Shown here one piece after another: positions 25,609 to 34,834 of a stretch of 64,000 bases of DNA. A model generated the notes under the pieces. That model was not told the DNA's origin, ran no database searches, and saw nothing but the letters and a program-made list of their open reading frames with translations. The stretch is from JAVBOW01 sp031550125 (GTDB lineage: Bacteria; Bacteroidota; Bacteroidia; Bacteroidales; Rikenellaceae). The stretch is taken from the NCBI GenBank assembly GCA_031550125.1, contig JAVBOW010000002.1, positions 163,354 through 227,353 of the forward strand, written 5' to 3'. Positions within the stretch are counted from its first letter, which is position 1. Each line of letters begins with the position of its first letter. The translations under genes and the position numbers were made by a program.

Positions 25609-28600
25609 TTATTTTATCCTGGAAATATGTATATCCACCTGCTGCTCGTCTATTTCGCTCCGTTGCGAGAACGCGCCCGAAGGGGCCGCGCTCAACGAGA
25701 GGCTCTCGGCAAGTGTCTGCGATGCAATATATGCGCCAAAATACTCCACCGCCTCGCGCAGGAATTCCGCGTCGCCTATTTCCACCCTGATCTTGTCGGT
25801 CACCTCCAGGCCGCTCTCTTTGCGCAGGTTCTGGATGCGGTTCACCAATTCGCGGGCCATGCCTTCGCGGCGCAGCTCGTCGGTTACCGTAACGTCCAGA
25901 GCCACTGTCAGACGACCTTCGGAAGAGACGAGCCAGCCTGGCATGTCGTCCGACGAGATCTCGAAATCTTCCCTCGCGACGGGCAGCCGCTCGCCGTCTA
26001 TTTCGAGCGTATAGGCGTCCATACGCTCTATCATGGCTATATCCTCCTGCGTGAAGCCGGCCACCAGCGCAGATATCTGCTTCATCTGCTTGCCGTATTT
26101 GGGACCCAAGGTCTTGAAATTTGGCTTTATACGCTTGGTTATCAGCCCCGCGTCCGGCTCTATGAGTTCTATCTGCTTTACATTCACTTCGGCCGTGACC
26201 AACGCGCGCACCGCATCTATATGGCGGGCCATATCCCTATCCATAAGCGGTATGACTATTTTGGAAAGAGGCTGGCGCACCTTGATGTTAATTTTGCGGC
26301 GCAGGGCGAGCGTCATGGACGATATGCGCTGGGCGAGCGACATCATCTCCTCCAGGTCCTTGTCGATAAGCGCGGCGTCGGCCTCGGGAAAAAGGGCCAG
26401 ATGCACCGATCTGTCGCCGAAACGGCCCGTGACGGCGTTAAGGTCGCGGAATATGCGCTCGGTGATGAAGGGGGCGAAAGGAGCCGCCAGACGCGCCACC
26501 GTCTCCAGGCAGGTGCAGAGGGTTTGGTAGGCCGACAGTTTGTCTTCGGTCATCCCGCCGCCCCAGAAGCGCTTGCGGCTCAGGCGCACATACCAGTTGG
26601 AGAGGTTCTCGCCGACGAAATCCTGTATCAGGCGGGCGGCCGGCGTGGGATCGTAATCCTCCAGGCGCTCGCCGACCTCTTTGACCAGGGTGTTCAGAAG
26701 CGATATTATCCAGCGGTCGATCTCCGGCCTGCGGCCCACGGGTACCAACTCCTCATGGCCCGTGAAACCGTCCACGTTGGCGTACAGGGCGAAGAAACTG
26801 TATGTGTTGTATAACGTCCCGAAGAATTTGCGGCGCACCTCGTCCACTCCTTCCGCGTCGAACTTGAGGTTATCCCAGGGCTGCGAATTGCTTATCATAT
26901 ACCAGCGCACCGCGTCGGGACCGTAGGCGTCCATAGCCTCGAACGGATCGACGGCGTTGCCCAGGCGCTTGGACATCTTGTTCCCGTTCTTGTCCAGCAC
27001 CAGGCCGTTCGAGATTATATTCCTGAATGCCACGGAGTCGAAAAGCATCACGGCCAGCGCGTGTAGCGTGAAGAACCAGCCGCGCGTCTGGTCCACCCCT
27101 TCGGCGATATAGTCGGCAGGGTAGACCTTGCGGAAATCCGCGTCCTGCATCTCGAAAGGATAGTGTACCTGGGCGTAAGGCATGGCTCCGCTGTCGAACC
27201 ACACGTCTATAAGGTCGCTCTCGCGCTGCATTGGACGGCCGGATCCCGAGACGAGAACTATACCGTCCACCCAGGGACGGTGAAGATCGAATTTCCCGTA
27301 ATTGTCTTTCGAAAAGTCATTTTCGACGAAATCCTCCAGCGGATTCTCTTTCATGAATCCCGCCGCGACGGATTTTTCGATCTCGGACTTCAGTTCGGCC
27401 ACCGACCCTATGCATTTAAGCTCCGACTGGTCTTCGGTGGCCCACACGGGCAGGGGCGTACCCCAGAAGCGAGAACGCGACAGGTTCCAGTCCACCAACC
27501 CTTCGAGCCATTTGCCGAAGCGGCCCGAGCCGGTAGACTCGGGTTTCCAGTTGATGGTTTTATTCAGTTCTATCATCCTGTCCTTCAGTGCTGTGGTTTT
27601 TATAAACCACGAATCGAGGGGATAATACAGTACGGGCTTGTCCGTACGCCAGCAGTGGGGATAGGAGTGGACGTGCTTCTCGATCCTGAAAGCCAGTCCC
27701 TGCGATTTGAGCATCACGGCCAGGTCTATGTCCAGGGTGGACTCTTCGCCCCTGTCTTCGGCTTCGTAAGCGTTCTTGACGAACCTTCCGGCATACTGGC
27801 CGTATAGGGCCGCGTCGATATTTTTGGCCGCGAAAGCGGGGTCGAGATCCTCCAGAAGAAAGAATTTTCCCGTCCTGTCCACCATGGGCTGCTGCTTGCC
27901 CGCCTTGTCCACCATAACGAGCGGGGCTATACCCGACTGTTTGGCCACGCGGTCGTCGTCGGCTCCGAAGGTTGGAGCTATATGCACTATGCCCGTACCG
28001 TCGGCCGTGGTGACGAAATCGCCCGTGATGACGCGGAAAGCGTCGCCCTCGGGCCTGACCCACGGGATAAGCTGCTCGTAGCGCACCCCTGCGAGCCGGC
28101 TGCCGGTAAAGACGTCGCCGAGCGAGAAAGTCCCCTCGGCCTTCTTGCCGCCGAAATAACTTTCAACCCTCTCGCGGGCCATGATCACCGTCTGGCGGAC
28201 GCCGGTGTAAGGATTATTGCAAAAGACCTTTACGTACTCTATGTCGGGACCCACGGCCAGGGCCGTATTCGAGGGCAGCGTCCATGGCGTGGTGGTCCAC
28301 GCCAGGATGAAAAGGTCGCCTTCCACTCCCGCGAAAAGCCCTTCCGACGCCGCGTCGCGCACCACGCGGAATTGAGCCGTGCAGGTGGTATCCTTCACGT
28401 CGCGATAGCATCCGGGCTGGTTGAGCTCGTGGTTCGAAAGACCCGTGCCTGCGGCGGGCGAATAGGGCTGTATGGTGTAACCCTTATACAGCAACCCTTT
28501 GCTGTGAAGCTCCTTGAGCATCCACCACAGGGTTTCGATATATTTGTTGTCGTAGGTTATGTAGGGATCGTCCATATTGACCCAGTAACCCATGCGCTGC

Positions 28601-29004
28601 GTGAGCTCCTCCCACTGGCCGGTGAATTCCATGACGGCCTGGCGGCATATACGGTTGTACTCCTCCACAGATATCTTTACGCCTATGTCCTCCTTGGTTA
28701 TGCCGAGCTTCTTCTCCACGCCAAGCTCAACGGGAAGCCCGTGGGTGTCCCACCCGGCCTTGCGGTGTACCAGAAAACCCTTCTGCGTCTTGTAGCGGCA
28801 GAAGATATCTTTTATGGTGCGGGCCATGACGTGATGTATGCCGGGCGTACCGTTGGCGGAGGGAGGCCCTTCGTAAAACACGAACGCCGGCGCGCCTTCA
28901 CGCGAGGTTATGCTTTGGTGGAATGTGTCCTCTTTTTTCCACAGCGATTCTATTTCCCTGCCGGTGGAAGACAGGTCGAGACCTTTGTACTCTTGGAATT
29001 TCAC
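25609..29004 (-). CDS. ileS: Isoleucyl-tRNA synthetase
   Basis: 1131 residues, class I synthetase with a full editing domain. The HIGH-type signature is in PPSANGTPGIHH (around 47-58), the WTTTPWTLPSNTAL editing-domain motif around 220-235, and KMSKR around residue 676. The C-terminal anticodon-binding and extra domains are those of the long (eukaryote-like) IleRS seen in Bacteroidetes. It is divergent from gcvT, with separate -7 boxes in the 115-base gap. Confidence 0.97.
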   Translation of the reverse strand: MKFQEYKGLDLSSTGREIESLWKKEDTFHQSITSREGAPAFVFYEGPPSANGTPGIHHVMARTIKDIFCRYKTQKGFLVHRKAGWDTHGLPVELGVEKKLGITKEDIGVKISVEEYNRICRQAVMEFTGQWEELTQRMGYWVNMDDPYITYDNKYIETLWWMLKELHSKGLLYKGYTIQPYSPAAGTGLSNHELNQPGCYRDVKDTTCTAQFRVVRDAASEGLFAGVEGDLFILAWTTTPWTLPSNTALAVGPDIEYVKVFCNNPYTGVRQTVIMARERVESYFGGKKAEGTFSLGDVFTGSRLAGVRYEQLIPWVRPEGDAFRVITGDFVTTADGTGIVHIAPTFGADDDRVAKQSGIAPLVMVDKAGKQQPMVDRTGKFFLLEDLDPAFAAKNIDAALYGQYAGRFVKNAYEAEDRGEESTLDIDLAVMLKSQGLAFRIEKHVHSYPHCWRTDKPVLYYPLDSWFIKTTALKDRMIELNKTINWKPESTGSGRFGKWLEGLVDWNLSRSRFWGTPLPVWATEDQSELKCIGSVAELKSEIEKSVAAGFMKENPLEDFVENDFSKDNYGKFDLHRPWVDGIVLVSGSGRPMQRESDLIDVWFDSGAMPYAQVHYPFEMQDADFRKVYPADYIAEGVDQTRGWFFTLHALAVMLFDSVAFRNIISNGLVLDKNGNKMSKRLGNAVDPFEAMDAYGPDAVRWYMISNSQPWDNLKFDAEGVDEVRRKFFGTLYNTYSFFALYANVDGFTGHEELVPVGRRPEIDRWIISLLNTLVKEVGERLEDYDPTPAARLIQDFVGENLSNWYVRLSRKRFWGGGMTEDKLSAYQTLCTCLETVARLAAPFAPFITERIFRDLNAVTGRFGDRSVHLALFPEADAALIDKDLEEMMSLAQRISSMTLALRRKINIKVRQPLSKIVIPLMDRDMARHIDAVRALVTAEVNVKQIELIEPDAGLITKRIKPNFKTLGPKYGKQMKQISALVAGFTQEDIAMIERMDAYTLEIDGERLPVAREDFEISSDDMPGWLVSSEGRLTVALDVTVTDELRREGMARELVNRIQNLRKESGLEVTDKIRVEIGDAEFLREAVEYFGAYIASQTLAESLSLSAAPSGAFSQRSEIDEQQVDIHISRIK

Positions 29005-29030
29005 GGTGCGTACCTTTAAGTATGAAAGTG

Positions 29031-29038
29031 CAAAAATA
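29031..29038 (-). promoter_or_regulatory. -7 box for ileS
   Basis: Minus-strand TATTTTTG, 26 bases before the ileS ATG. Confidence 0.55.
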
Positions 29039-29094
29039 AAAATAATCGGTATAAAAATATTGCCGCCCTGTTTTTTAATACGTATAAATATATA

Positions 29095-29102
29095 TAAATT
29101 TG
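29095..29102 (+). promoter_or_regulatory. -7 box for gcvT
   Basis: TAAATTTG, 17 bases before the ATG at 29120, in a very AT-rich stretch. Confidence 0.55.
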
Positions 29103-29119
29103 TAAAAAATTTAAAAAAT

Positions 29120-30226
29120 ATGAAGCAAACGCCCTTTACCGCCTATCACATAGCCGCCGGCGCCCGCATGGCCGAGTTCGCCGGATACAACATGCCGATA
29201 GAGTTTACCGGCATAAACGACGAACACGCCGCGGTACGCGAGCGCGCCGGCGTATTCGACGTCAGCCATATGGGCGAAATATGGATAAAAGGCCCCAAGG
29301 CCCTCGATCTGGTGCAGCGCATAACCACCAACGACGCCTCGGCCCTCTTCGACGGCAAGATACAATATTCGGCTATGCCCAACGGCCGCGGCGGCATAGT
29401 GGACGACATACTGGTTTACCGCATCGATGCGCAGACATACCTGCTGGTGGTGAACGCCGCCAACGTCGAAAAGGACTACCGCCACATATGCGAACACGGC
29501 CAGGCCATGGGCCTGACGCCCGGCAGGGAGATATACAACGCCTCGGACGAGATAGCCCAACTTGCCATTCAAGGCCCCCTGGCCATGACGATCGTACAGA
29601 AGATGTGTCCCGACGCCAAAGTGGAGGAGCTGCCCTACTACACCTTTATAAAGACTGCCGTGGCGGGCATACCCGACGCCATACTCTCCGCCACCGGCTA
29701 TACGGGCGCGGGTGGCTGCGAGATATACGTGGCCAACGAGGACGCGCCAAAGCTTTGGGAGGCACTTTGGGAGGCCGGTCGCCGGTACGGGCTGCAAAAT
29801 ATAGGGCTGGGAGCGCGCGACACACTGCGCCTCGAGATGGGTTTTTGCCTGTACGGCAACGATATAGATGATACCACATCGCCTATTGAAGCCGGCCTGG
29901 GGTGGATAACCAAATTCGTCGAGGGCAAGGATTTCATAGACCGTGCGGCGTTTGAAAGGCAAAAGGCCGAAGGTACGGCGCGTAAATTGGCCGGTTTCCG
30001 CCTTACGGAGCGCGGCATACCCCGCCACGGCTATAAAATAGCCTCGCCGGACGGAAAGGCGATAGGCGAGGTGACCTCGGGTACGATGTCGCCCTCGTTA
30101 AAGGAGGGCATAGGCATGGGTTACGTCGAGGCGGCCTTCGCAAAGCCCGGCGTGCCGGTATCTATCGTCATACGCGACAAACCGGTGGCCGCCGAGATAG
30201 TAAAGCTTCCTTTTCTGAAAAAATAA
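29120..30226 (+). CDS. gcvT: Glycine cleavage system T protein (aminomethyltransferase)
   Basis: 368 residues. It transfers the methylene group from the lipoyl-H-protein intermediate to tetrahydrofolate, releasing ammonia. Visible family segments: GYNMPIEFTGINDEHAAVRERAGVFDVSHMGEI, QIAIQGP-type LAIQGPLA, TGYTGAGGCEIY, and GLGARDTLRLEMGFCLYGNDI. The ATG at 29120 gives the standard N-terminus (MKQTPFTAYHIAAGARM). gcvH and gcvP are not in the window. Confidence 0.96.
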   Translation: MKQTPFTAYHIAAGARMAEFAGYNMPIEFTGINDEHAAVRERAGVFDVSHMGEIWIKGPKALDLVQRITTNDASALFDGKIQYSAMPNGRGGIVDDILVYRIDAQTYLLVVNAANVEKDYRHICEHGQAMGLTPGREIYNASDEIAQLAIQGPLAMTIVQKMCPDAKVEELPYYTFIKTAVAGIPDAILSATGYTGAGGCEIYVANEDAPKLWEALWEAGRRYGLQNIGLGARDTLRLEMGFCLYGNDIDDTTSPIEAGLGWITKFVEGKDFIDRAAFERQKAEGTARKLAGFRLTERGIPRHGYKIASPDGKAIGEVTSGTMSPSLKEGIGMGYVEAAFAKPGVPVSIVIRDKPVAAEIVKLPFLKK

Positions 30227-30240
30227 TTTAAAGTTCCCTA

Positions 30241-30402
30241 AGAAACCGTTTAAATTTCTTATCGAAGTTATTTGAGAGCTATTTTTGTTCCCGTTTAACC
30301 CGCCTTTGAGGCGAATAGTAAATCCTATTTAACGATAAGGCGGGTTAAACAGGGGCGAAAAGAGACTCTAAGAACAAGAATTAGAAATTTTAAACGGTTT
30401 CT
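30241..30402. repeat. 162-bp long imperfect hairpin upstream of nhaD
   Basis: The outer arms AGAAACCGTTTAAATTTCT and AGAAATTTTAAACGGTTTCT pair, and so do the inner arms CCCGTTTAACCCGCC (30290) and GGCGGGTTAAACAGGG (30339). A third copy of AAACCGTTTAA follows at 30407-30417, just before the nhaD ATG. A TATTTTTG box at 30280-30287 inside the left arm could be the nhaD promoter. No ORF. Confidence 0.8.
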
Positions 30403-30419
30403 AAAAAACCGTTTAAGGT

Positions 30420-31844
30420 ATGGTCTATTTAATGATTCTGTTGTTCGTGGCGGGCTATGCCCTCATTGCCACCGAACACATCGTCAAGGTCAACAAATCG
30501 GCCTCGGCGCTGTTGTTGTGCGGGGTGCTGTGGGTGATCTACATGTTCGCCGCGCCCGACCTCATCCCCCTCGTCTCGGGCGACGCCTTCCGCGCGTTCC
30601 TTTCCGAGCATCCGGAGCTCGCCGGAGCCTCCTACGCACAGCAATGCGTAAAATTCGTGGTCGAAGGCCAGATACTCGGCAGTCTGGGCGAAACGGCCGA
30701 GGTACTCGTCTTCCTCATCGGAGCGATGACTATCGTCGACCTTATAGACATGCACGGCGGCTTCAATTTCATAACCAAGCGCATAACCACCAGCGACAAG
30801 CATAAACTACTGTGGATCATATCGGGCATAACCTTCTTCCTGTCGGCCCTGCTGGACAACATGACCACAACCATCATCATGGTGATGCTGCTGCGCAAGC
30901 TGGTGGCCAACTACAAAGAGCGCTGGGTGTTCGCCTCGATAATAGTTATCGCGGCCAACAGCGGCGGCGCATGGTCGCCCATAGGCGACGTGACCACCAT
31001 CATGCTGTGGATAAAAGGGAATATATCGTCGCTGCCAATAATCAAAAACCTGATACTGCCATGTTTGGTGTCGCTGGTGATCCCGCTGCTGTTCGCCTCG
31101 CGCATACTCCACGGCATAATAACCGCCCCGGGCTACGTCGGCGAGCAGGGAGAGCGCCCGCGCTACATAACCCGGCGCGAAAGCCGCACGATATTCTTCC
31201 TGGGAGTTGCGATGTTGCTCTTCGTACCCGTATTCAAATCGGTCACCCACCTGCCCCCGTTCATGGGCATAATGCTGGCGCTTGGGGTGTTGTGGGTCTA
31301 TACCGAGCTTATGTACAGCCGCAAGCGCAACATCGAGGAATCTATAAAGAACCGCGTGTCGAAAGTTCTCAAACACATAGACATGCCCACGATACTCTTT
31401 TTCCTGGGCATACTGCTCTCCGTCTCGGCCCTCCAAAGCGCGGGCATTCTGGGCAGTTTCTCCGCCATGCTCGACGAAAAGGTGCATAACGTCTATGTGA
31501 TAAACATAATGATAGGCGTATTGTCGTCCGTGATAGACAACGTGCCGCTGGTTGCGGGCGCGATAGGGATGTATCCGGCCGTAGATCCGGGGGCGCTCGC
31601 CACGATGGCCGACCCGGCGTACATGGCCCATTTCGTCCCCGACGGACACTTCTGGCAAATGCTCGCGTACTGCTCCGGAGTAGGCGGAAGCATCCTGATA
31701 ATAGGTTCCGCCGCCGGGGTGGTGGCGATGGGCCTGGAAAAGATAAACTTCCTGTGGTACACCAAAAACATATCGCTGATGGCCCTATCCGGATACCTTG
31801 CCGGAGCGGGGGTTTACATCCTTCAGGCGATGGCGGGATGGTGA
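30420..31844 (+). CDS. nhaD: Na+/H+ antiporter NhaD
   Basis: 474 residues, about 12 transmembrane helices, ion-transporter superfamily. It opens with a hydrophobic MILLFVAGYALIATEHIVKVNK; later GGAWSPIGDVTTIMLWIKG and GVLSSVIDNVPLVAGAIGMY are the conserved NhaD/ArsB helical-hairpin motifs with polar DNVP/GDVTT breaks. Role: Na+/H+ exchange at the inner membrane for pH and sodium tolerance. The long hairpin just upstream leaves only a 17-base spacing to the start. Confidence 0.93.
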   Translation: MVYLMILLFVAGYALIATEHIVKVNKSASALLLCGVLWVIYMFAAPDLIPLVSGDAFRAFLSEHPELAGASYAQQCVKFVVEGQILGSLGETAEVLVFLIGAMTIVDLIDMHGGFNFITKRITTSDKHKLLWIISGITFFLSALLDNMTTTIIMVMLLRKLVANYKERWVFASIIVIAANSGGAWSPIGDVTTIMLWIKGNISSLPIIKNLILPCLVSLVIPLLFASRILHGIITAPGYVGEQGERPRYITRRESRTIFFLGVAMLLFVPVFKSVTHLPPFMGIMLALGVLWVYTELMYSRKRNIEESIKNRVSKVLKHIDMPTILFFLGILLSVSALQSAGILGSFSAMLDEKVHNVYVINIMIGVLSSVIDNVPLVAGAIGMYPAVDPGALATMADPAYMAHFVPDGHFWQMLAYCSGVGGSILIIGSAAGVVAMGLEKINFLWYTKNISLMALSGYLAGAGVYILQAMAGW

Positions 31845-31992
31845 TCCCGGCCGGATCCCATTATATCGGCTGCGTGTAGCGCGCGTCTAACCCGGTTAAA
31901 ATATCAGATGGATGCGGTGAAGGATGAAGCGTGTAAAATACAAGCGGGATACAATTATCGCCCTCATGTGTTGCGTATTTGCAAAAAAGCCG

Positions 31993-32000
31993 TATCTTTG
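31993..32000 (+). promoter_or_regulatory. -7 box for the rpmB operon
   Basis: TATCTTTG, 43 bases before the rpmB ATG at 32044. Confidence 0.6.
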
Positions 32001-32043
32001 CCCACCCCGATTTTGTGTTCGGGGGTTTAAAAACGAACAGATA

Positions 32044-32277
32044 ATGAAAATTTGTGAAATCACCGGAAAGGTGGCTCAGGTGGGTAACAACGTCTCCCAC
32101 TCGAACATCAAGACGAAACGCCGTTTCGATCCGAATCTCCGCACGAAGCGTTTCTGGCTTGAGGAGGAAGGCCGTTGGGTAACCCTTAAAGTATCCGCCG
32201 CCGGAATCAAAACCATTAACAAGAAGGGATTGTCCGCAGCACTGAAAAGCGCCGCAGCTCCCCGTAAAATCTATTAA
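32044..32277 (+). CDS. rpmB: 50S ribosomal protein L28
   Basis: 77 residues. [20 protein letters not shown] is the Bacteroidetes form of the L28 N-terminus, followed by [10 protein letters not shown]. Zinc-binding Cys pairs are absent. An in-frame upstream ATG at 31924 would run through the promoter box, so 32044 was taken. It is first in a three-gene ribosomal unit. Confidence 0.96.
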   Translation: MKICEITGKVAQVGNNVSHSNIKTKRRFDPNLRTKRFWLEEEGRWVTLKVSAAGIKTINKKGLSAALKSAAAPRKIY

Positions 32278-32288
32278 TCAGCTGACGC

Positions 32289-32471
32289 ATGGCAAAAAAA
32301 GGCAATCGCGTTCAGGTCATCCTCGAATGTACCGAACACAAGGAGAGTGGTATGCCGGGCACTTCGCGCTACATCACCACCAAAAACAAGAAAAACACCC
32401 CCGACCGTATGGAGCGTCGCAAGTACAATCCCATACTCAAGAGGGTTACAGTACACCGTGAAATCAAATAG
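32289..32471 (+). CDS. rpmG: 50S ribosomal protein L33
   Basis: 60 residues: [18 protein letters not shown], then [21 protein letters not shown], typical L33. Only one cysteine (C14), so the zinc-free type. It starts 11 bases after rpmB. Confidence 0.96.
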   Translation: MAKKGNRVQVILECTEHKESGMPGTSRYITTKNKKNTPDRMERRKYNPILKRVTVHREIK

Positions 32472-32480
32472 TTTTAGATC

Positions 32481-32639
32481 ATGGCAAAGAAAGTAGTTGC
32501 AACCCTGCGCAAAGAAGGCGCCAACAAAGGCTTTACGAAGTGCATTAAAATGGTCAAGAGCGATAAGACCGGCGCGTATACGTTCAAGTCGGACATCATC
32601 CCTTCCGACGGCGTTAAGGATTTCTTCGAGAAGAAATAA
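32481..32639 (+). CDS. DUF4295 small basic protein
   Basis: 52 residues beginning MAKKVVATLRKEG and ending GVKDFFEKK, highly basic. DUF4295 proteins are found in Bacteroidetes directly after L28 and L33, as here (9 bases after rpmG), and are presumed ribosome-associated. Closed by a strong terminator. Confidence 0.9.
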   Translation: MAKKVVATLRKEGANKGFTKCIKMVKSDKTGAYTFKSDIIPSDGVKDFFEKK

Positions 32640-32660
32640 TCCGTCCTCCCATTTTAATAC

Positions 32661-32688
32661 AAAAAGCCTCTCTGTCGAGAGGCTTTTT
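32661..32688. terminator. Bidirectional terminator between DUF4295 and DPP IV
   Basis: AAAAAGCCTCTC-TGTC-GAGAGGCTTTTT: the A run on one side and T run on the other make it usable from both strands, as expected between convergent genes. Confidence 0.92.
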
Positions 32689-32707
32689 GTATTTAACGTA
32701 ACGCCGG

Positions 32708-34834
32708 CTACAGGTTGGCCGTCACGTATTCTATCATTTTCCGCCGGACGTTGTGCCGGCCCGTGGGCATCATGCTGTGGTTGTTGTCGGGGTAGACCAT
32801 CATATCGAACAGTTTGCCCTCCCTGACCAGCGCCGACGCCATCTCGAAAGTATTTTGGGGATGTACGTTATCGTCGGCCGAGCCATGGACGATGAGCAGT
32901 TTGCCCTTCAGGCCGGCGGCGAAATTCAGCGGCGAGTTACGGTCGTAGCCCTGCGGGTTGTCCTGAGGCAGGCCGTTGTATATTTCAGTGTAGACGGTGT
33001 CGTAGAATCGCCACGAGGTTACGGGAGCCACGGCTATGGCCATGCTGAAGACGTCGTTGCCCTTGAGGATGCAATTAAGGGCCATGAAACCTCCATAGCT
33101 CCATCCGTAGATGCCTATGCGCGCGGGATCGGCCCAGTTTTGGGCGGCTATCCATTTCGCGGCGGCGATATGGTCGGCCGTTTCGGGGCCTCCCAGGTCG
33201 AGGTAGGTAACCTGGCGGAAGTCGCGTCCCCGGCCGCCCGTACCCCGCGGATCGACAGAGACCACCACATAGCCGCGCTGCACAAGCACGTCCTCCCAGC
33301 CTATGGTCCAACGATCCAGTACCTCCTGCGATCCCGGGCCGCTGTATTGGGTTACAAGAACCGGATGGGGGCGCTGCGGATCGAAGCCGGCCGGTTTAAT
33401 AATATATGCGTTGAGCGGCGTGCCGTCGTCGCCGGGTATGGAGAAAAACTCCTTGACGGGCAAGCCGGACTCCTTTATACGCACGGCGAGGGCGGCGTTG
33501 TCCTCTATTGTACGTTCGAGGGTTCCGTCGCCGCGGTGTACCGTCACCCGCAGAGGCGTCGACACGTTGGAGAAGTAACTTATATAGTGTTTCATGCCGC
33601 TACCCGGATCTATCCGGCAGTTGCCCTGGCCGGAAGACAGCAGGCGTTTGCCCCTCCCGTCGAGGTCCACGCACCACAAGTTCCGGCGAATGGACGAGCC
33701 TTCGGACGAAACATACCAGGCCTTGCCGCCTGCGACGCCCACAAGCTCCTCAACGTCCCACTCACCCGATGTAACCGGATTCTTAAGCGCGTAGACGCCG
33801 TCTTTGCCCCTGTCGAAACGGTAGAGGTGCCTCCATCCCGAACGCTCGCTGACGACCAGCATCCCTCCGCCGGGCAGGAACGTAACGGTCTTATCGTCGG
33901 GACGCTCCACATACCGCATGGCGGTTTCGACGTAAACCGTCGAACCGCCGGCCACCACCTCGAAACGATTCTGCAACCTGTTGACCTTGAAATACCACAG
34001 GCTCCCTTCGGGAGTATAGCCCGCGCGGGGTATGTATGTCTCCCCCTTACCGTCGTAGACGGGGCTGACTACGCCGGAGGCAAGGTCGCACTCCAGAAGG
34101 CTCGCCATGGAGTTGTCCTCGCCGGCCTTGGGATATTTATAGGTGTAAGGTTCGGGGTATAGCCTCCCCCTGTAAGTCATAAAAGTGTATTCCCGCACAC
34201 GGCTCTCGTCGAAACGCAACCATGCTATGCTGCCGCCAGAGGGAGAGAACCAAAAGGCGCGCGAAAAGCCGTACTCCTCCTCGTAAACCCAGTCTGGCAG
34301 GCCGTTGATTATGTGGTTACGGCGGCCGTCGGACGTTACGGCGCGTACGCTCATATCGGACAAATTAGTCACATACAGGTTATTATCCCTTACGAAACCT
34401 ACCTTGGAGCCGTCGGGAGAAAAGGCGGCCTGCTGCTCCGACCCCTCGCCGGAAAGAGGCGCAAGTCTCTTCGACGCACGGTCGTAAACAAGGTAGTCGG
34501 CGCTGAAAGAGTGACGGTAAATAGGCCGTGGATTGGTCGCCAACAAGACCTTAGCGCCGTCGGCGCTGACGGAATAGCCGGAGAATTTAACCGCCGGCGA
34601 AAATGCCTCGCCGTCGAAGATCGTTTCGGCCAATTTGCCGTCGGAATAGTTATAGCTCTCTATCCGGCAGCCGACCTGCACGGTGTAGCGCTCGCCGTCG
34701 GGCATGGGGTTGAGTCCGGAAATGCTTTTGGGAGTGAATTTACCGGCGGCAATGTCGTCGTAGGTCAATGCCGGACGTGCAGTCGCCGTACCCGCGGCAA
34801 CGGCGAAGAACAGTGCGAAAAAGAACTTTTTCAT
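32708..34834 (-). CDS. Dipeptidyl peptidase IV family (S9B), exported
   Basis: 708 residues: a signal peptide (MKKFFFALFFAVAAGTATA), an eight-bladed beta-propeller region (to about 460), and an alpha/beta-hydrolase domain. The nucleophile is S579 in GWSYGG, the acid lies in HGSADDNVH (D654/D655) and the base is H686 (NNHSM). The double Glu of the S9B family (YEEEYGF) is present. It removes X-Pro dipeptides from peptides in the periplasm. It begins one base after nadC ends, so is cotranscribed with it. Confidence 0.92.
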   Translation of the reverse strand: MKKFFFALFFAVAAGTATARPALTYDDIAAGKFTPKSISGLNPMPDGERYTVQVGCRIESYNYSDGKLAETIFDGEAFSPAVKFSGYSVSADGAKVLLATNPRPIYRHSFSADYLVYDRASKRLAPLSGEGSEQQAAFSPDGSKVGFVRDNNLYVTNLSDMSVRAVTSDGRRNHIINGLPDWVYEEEYGFSRAFWFSPSGGSIAWLRFDESRVREYTFMTYRGRLYPEPYTYKYPKAGEDNSMASLLECDLASGVVSPVYDGKGETYIPRAGYTPEGSLWYFKVNRLQNRFEVVAGGSTVYVETAMRYVERPDDKTVTFLPGGGMLVVSERSGWRHLYRFDRGKDGVYALKNPVTSGEWDVEELVGVAGGKAWYVSSEGSSIRRNLWCVDLDGRGKRLLSSGQGNCRIDPGSGMKHYISYFSNVSTPLRVTVHRGDGTLERTIEDNAALAVRIKESGLPVKEFFSIPGDDGTPLNAYIIKPAGFDPQRPHPVLVTQYSGPGSQEVLDRWTIGWEDVLVQRGYVVVSVDPRGTGGRGRDFRQVTYLDLGGPETADHIAAAKWIAAQNWADPARIGIYGWSYGGFMALNCILKGNDVFSMAIAVAPVTSWRFYDTVYTEIYNGLPQDNPQGYDRNSPLNFAAGLKGKLLIVHGSADDNVHPQNTFEMASALVREGKLFDMMVYPDNNHSMMPTGRHNVRRKMIEYVTANL

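Noticed and set aside
25552..26814. Plus-strand open frame of 420 codons opposite ileS
   Set aside because: Antisense shadow of a well-supported ileS gene, with no domain match and His/Gln/Arg-rich composition typical of such shadows.
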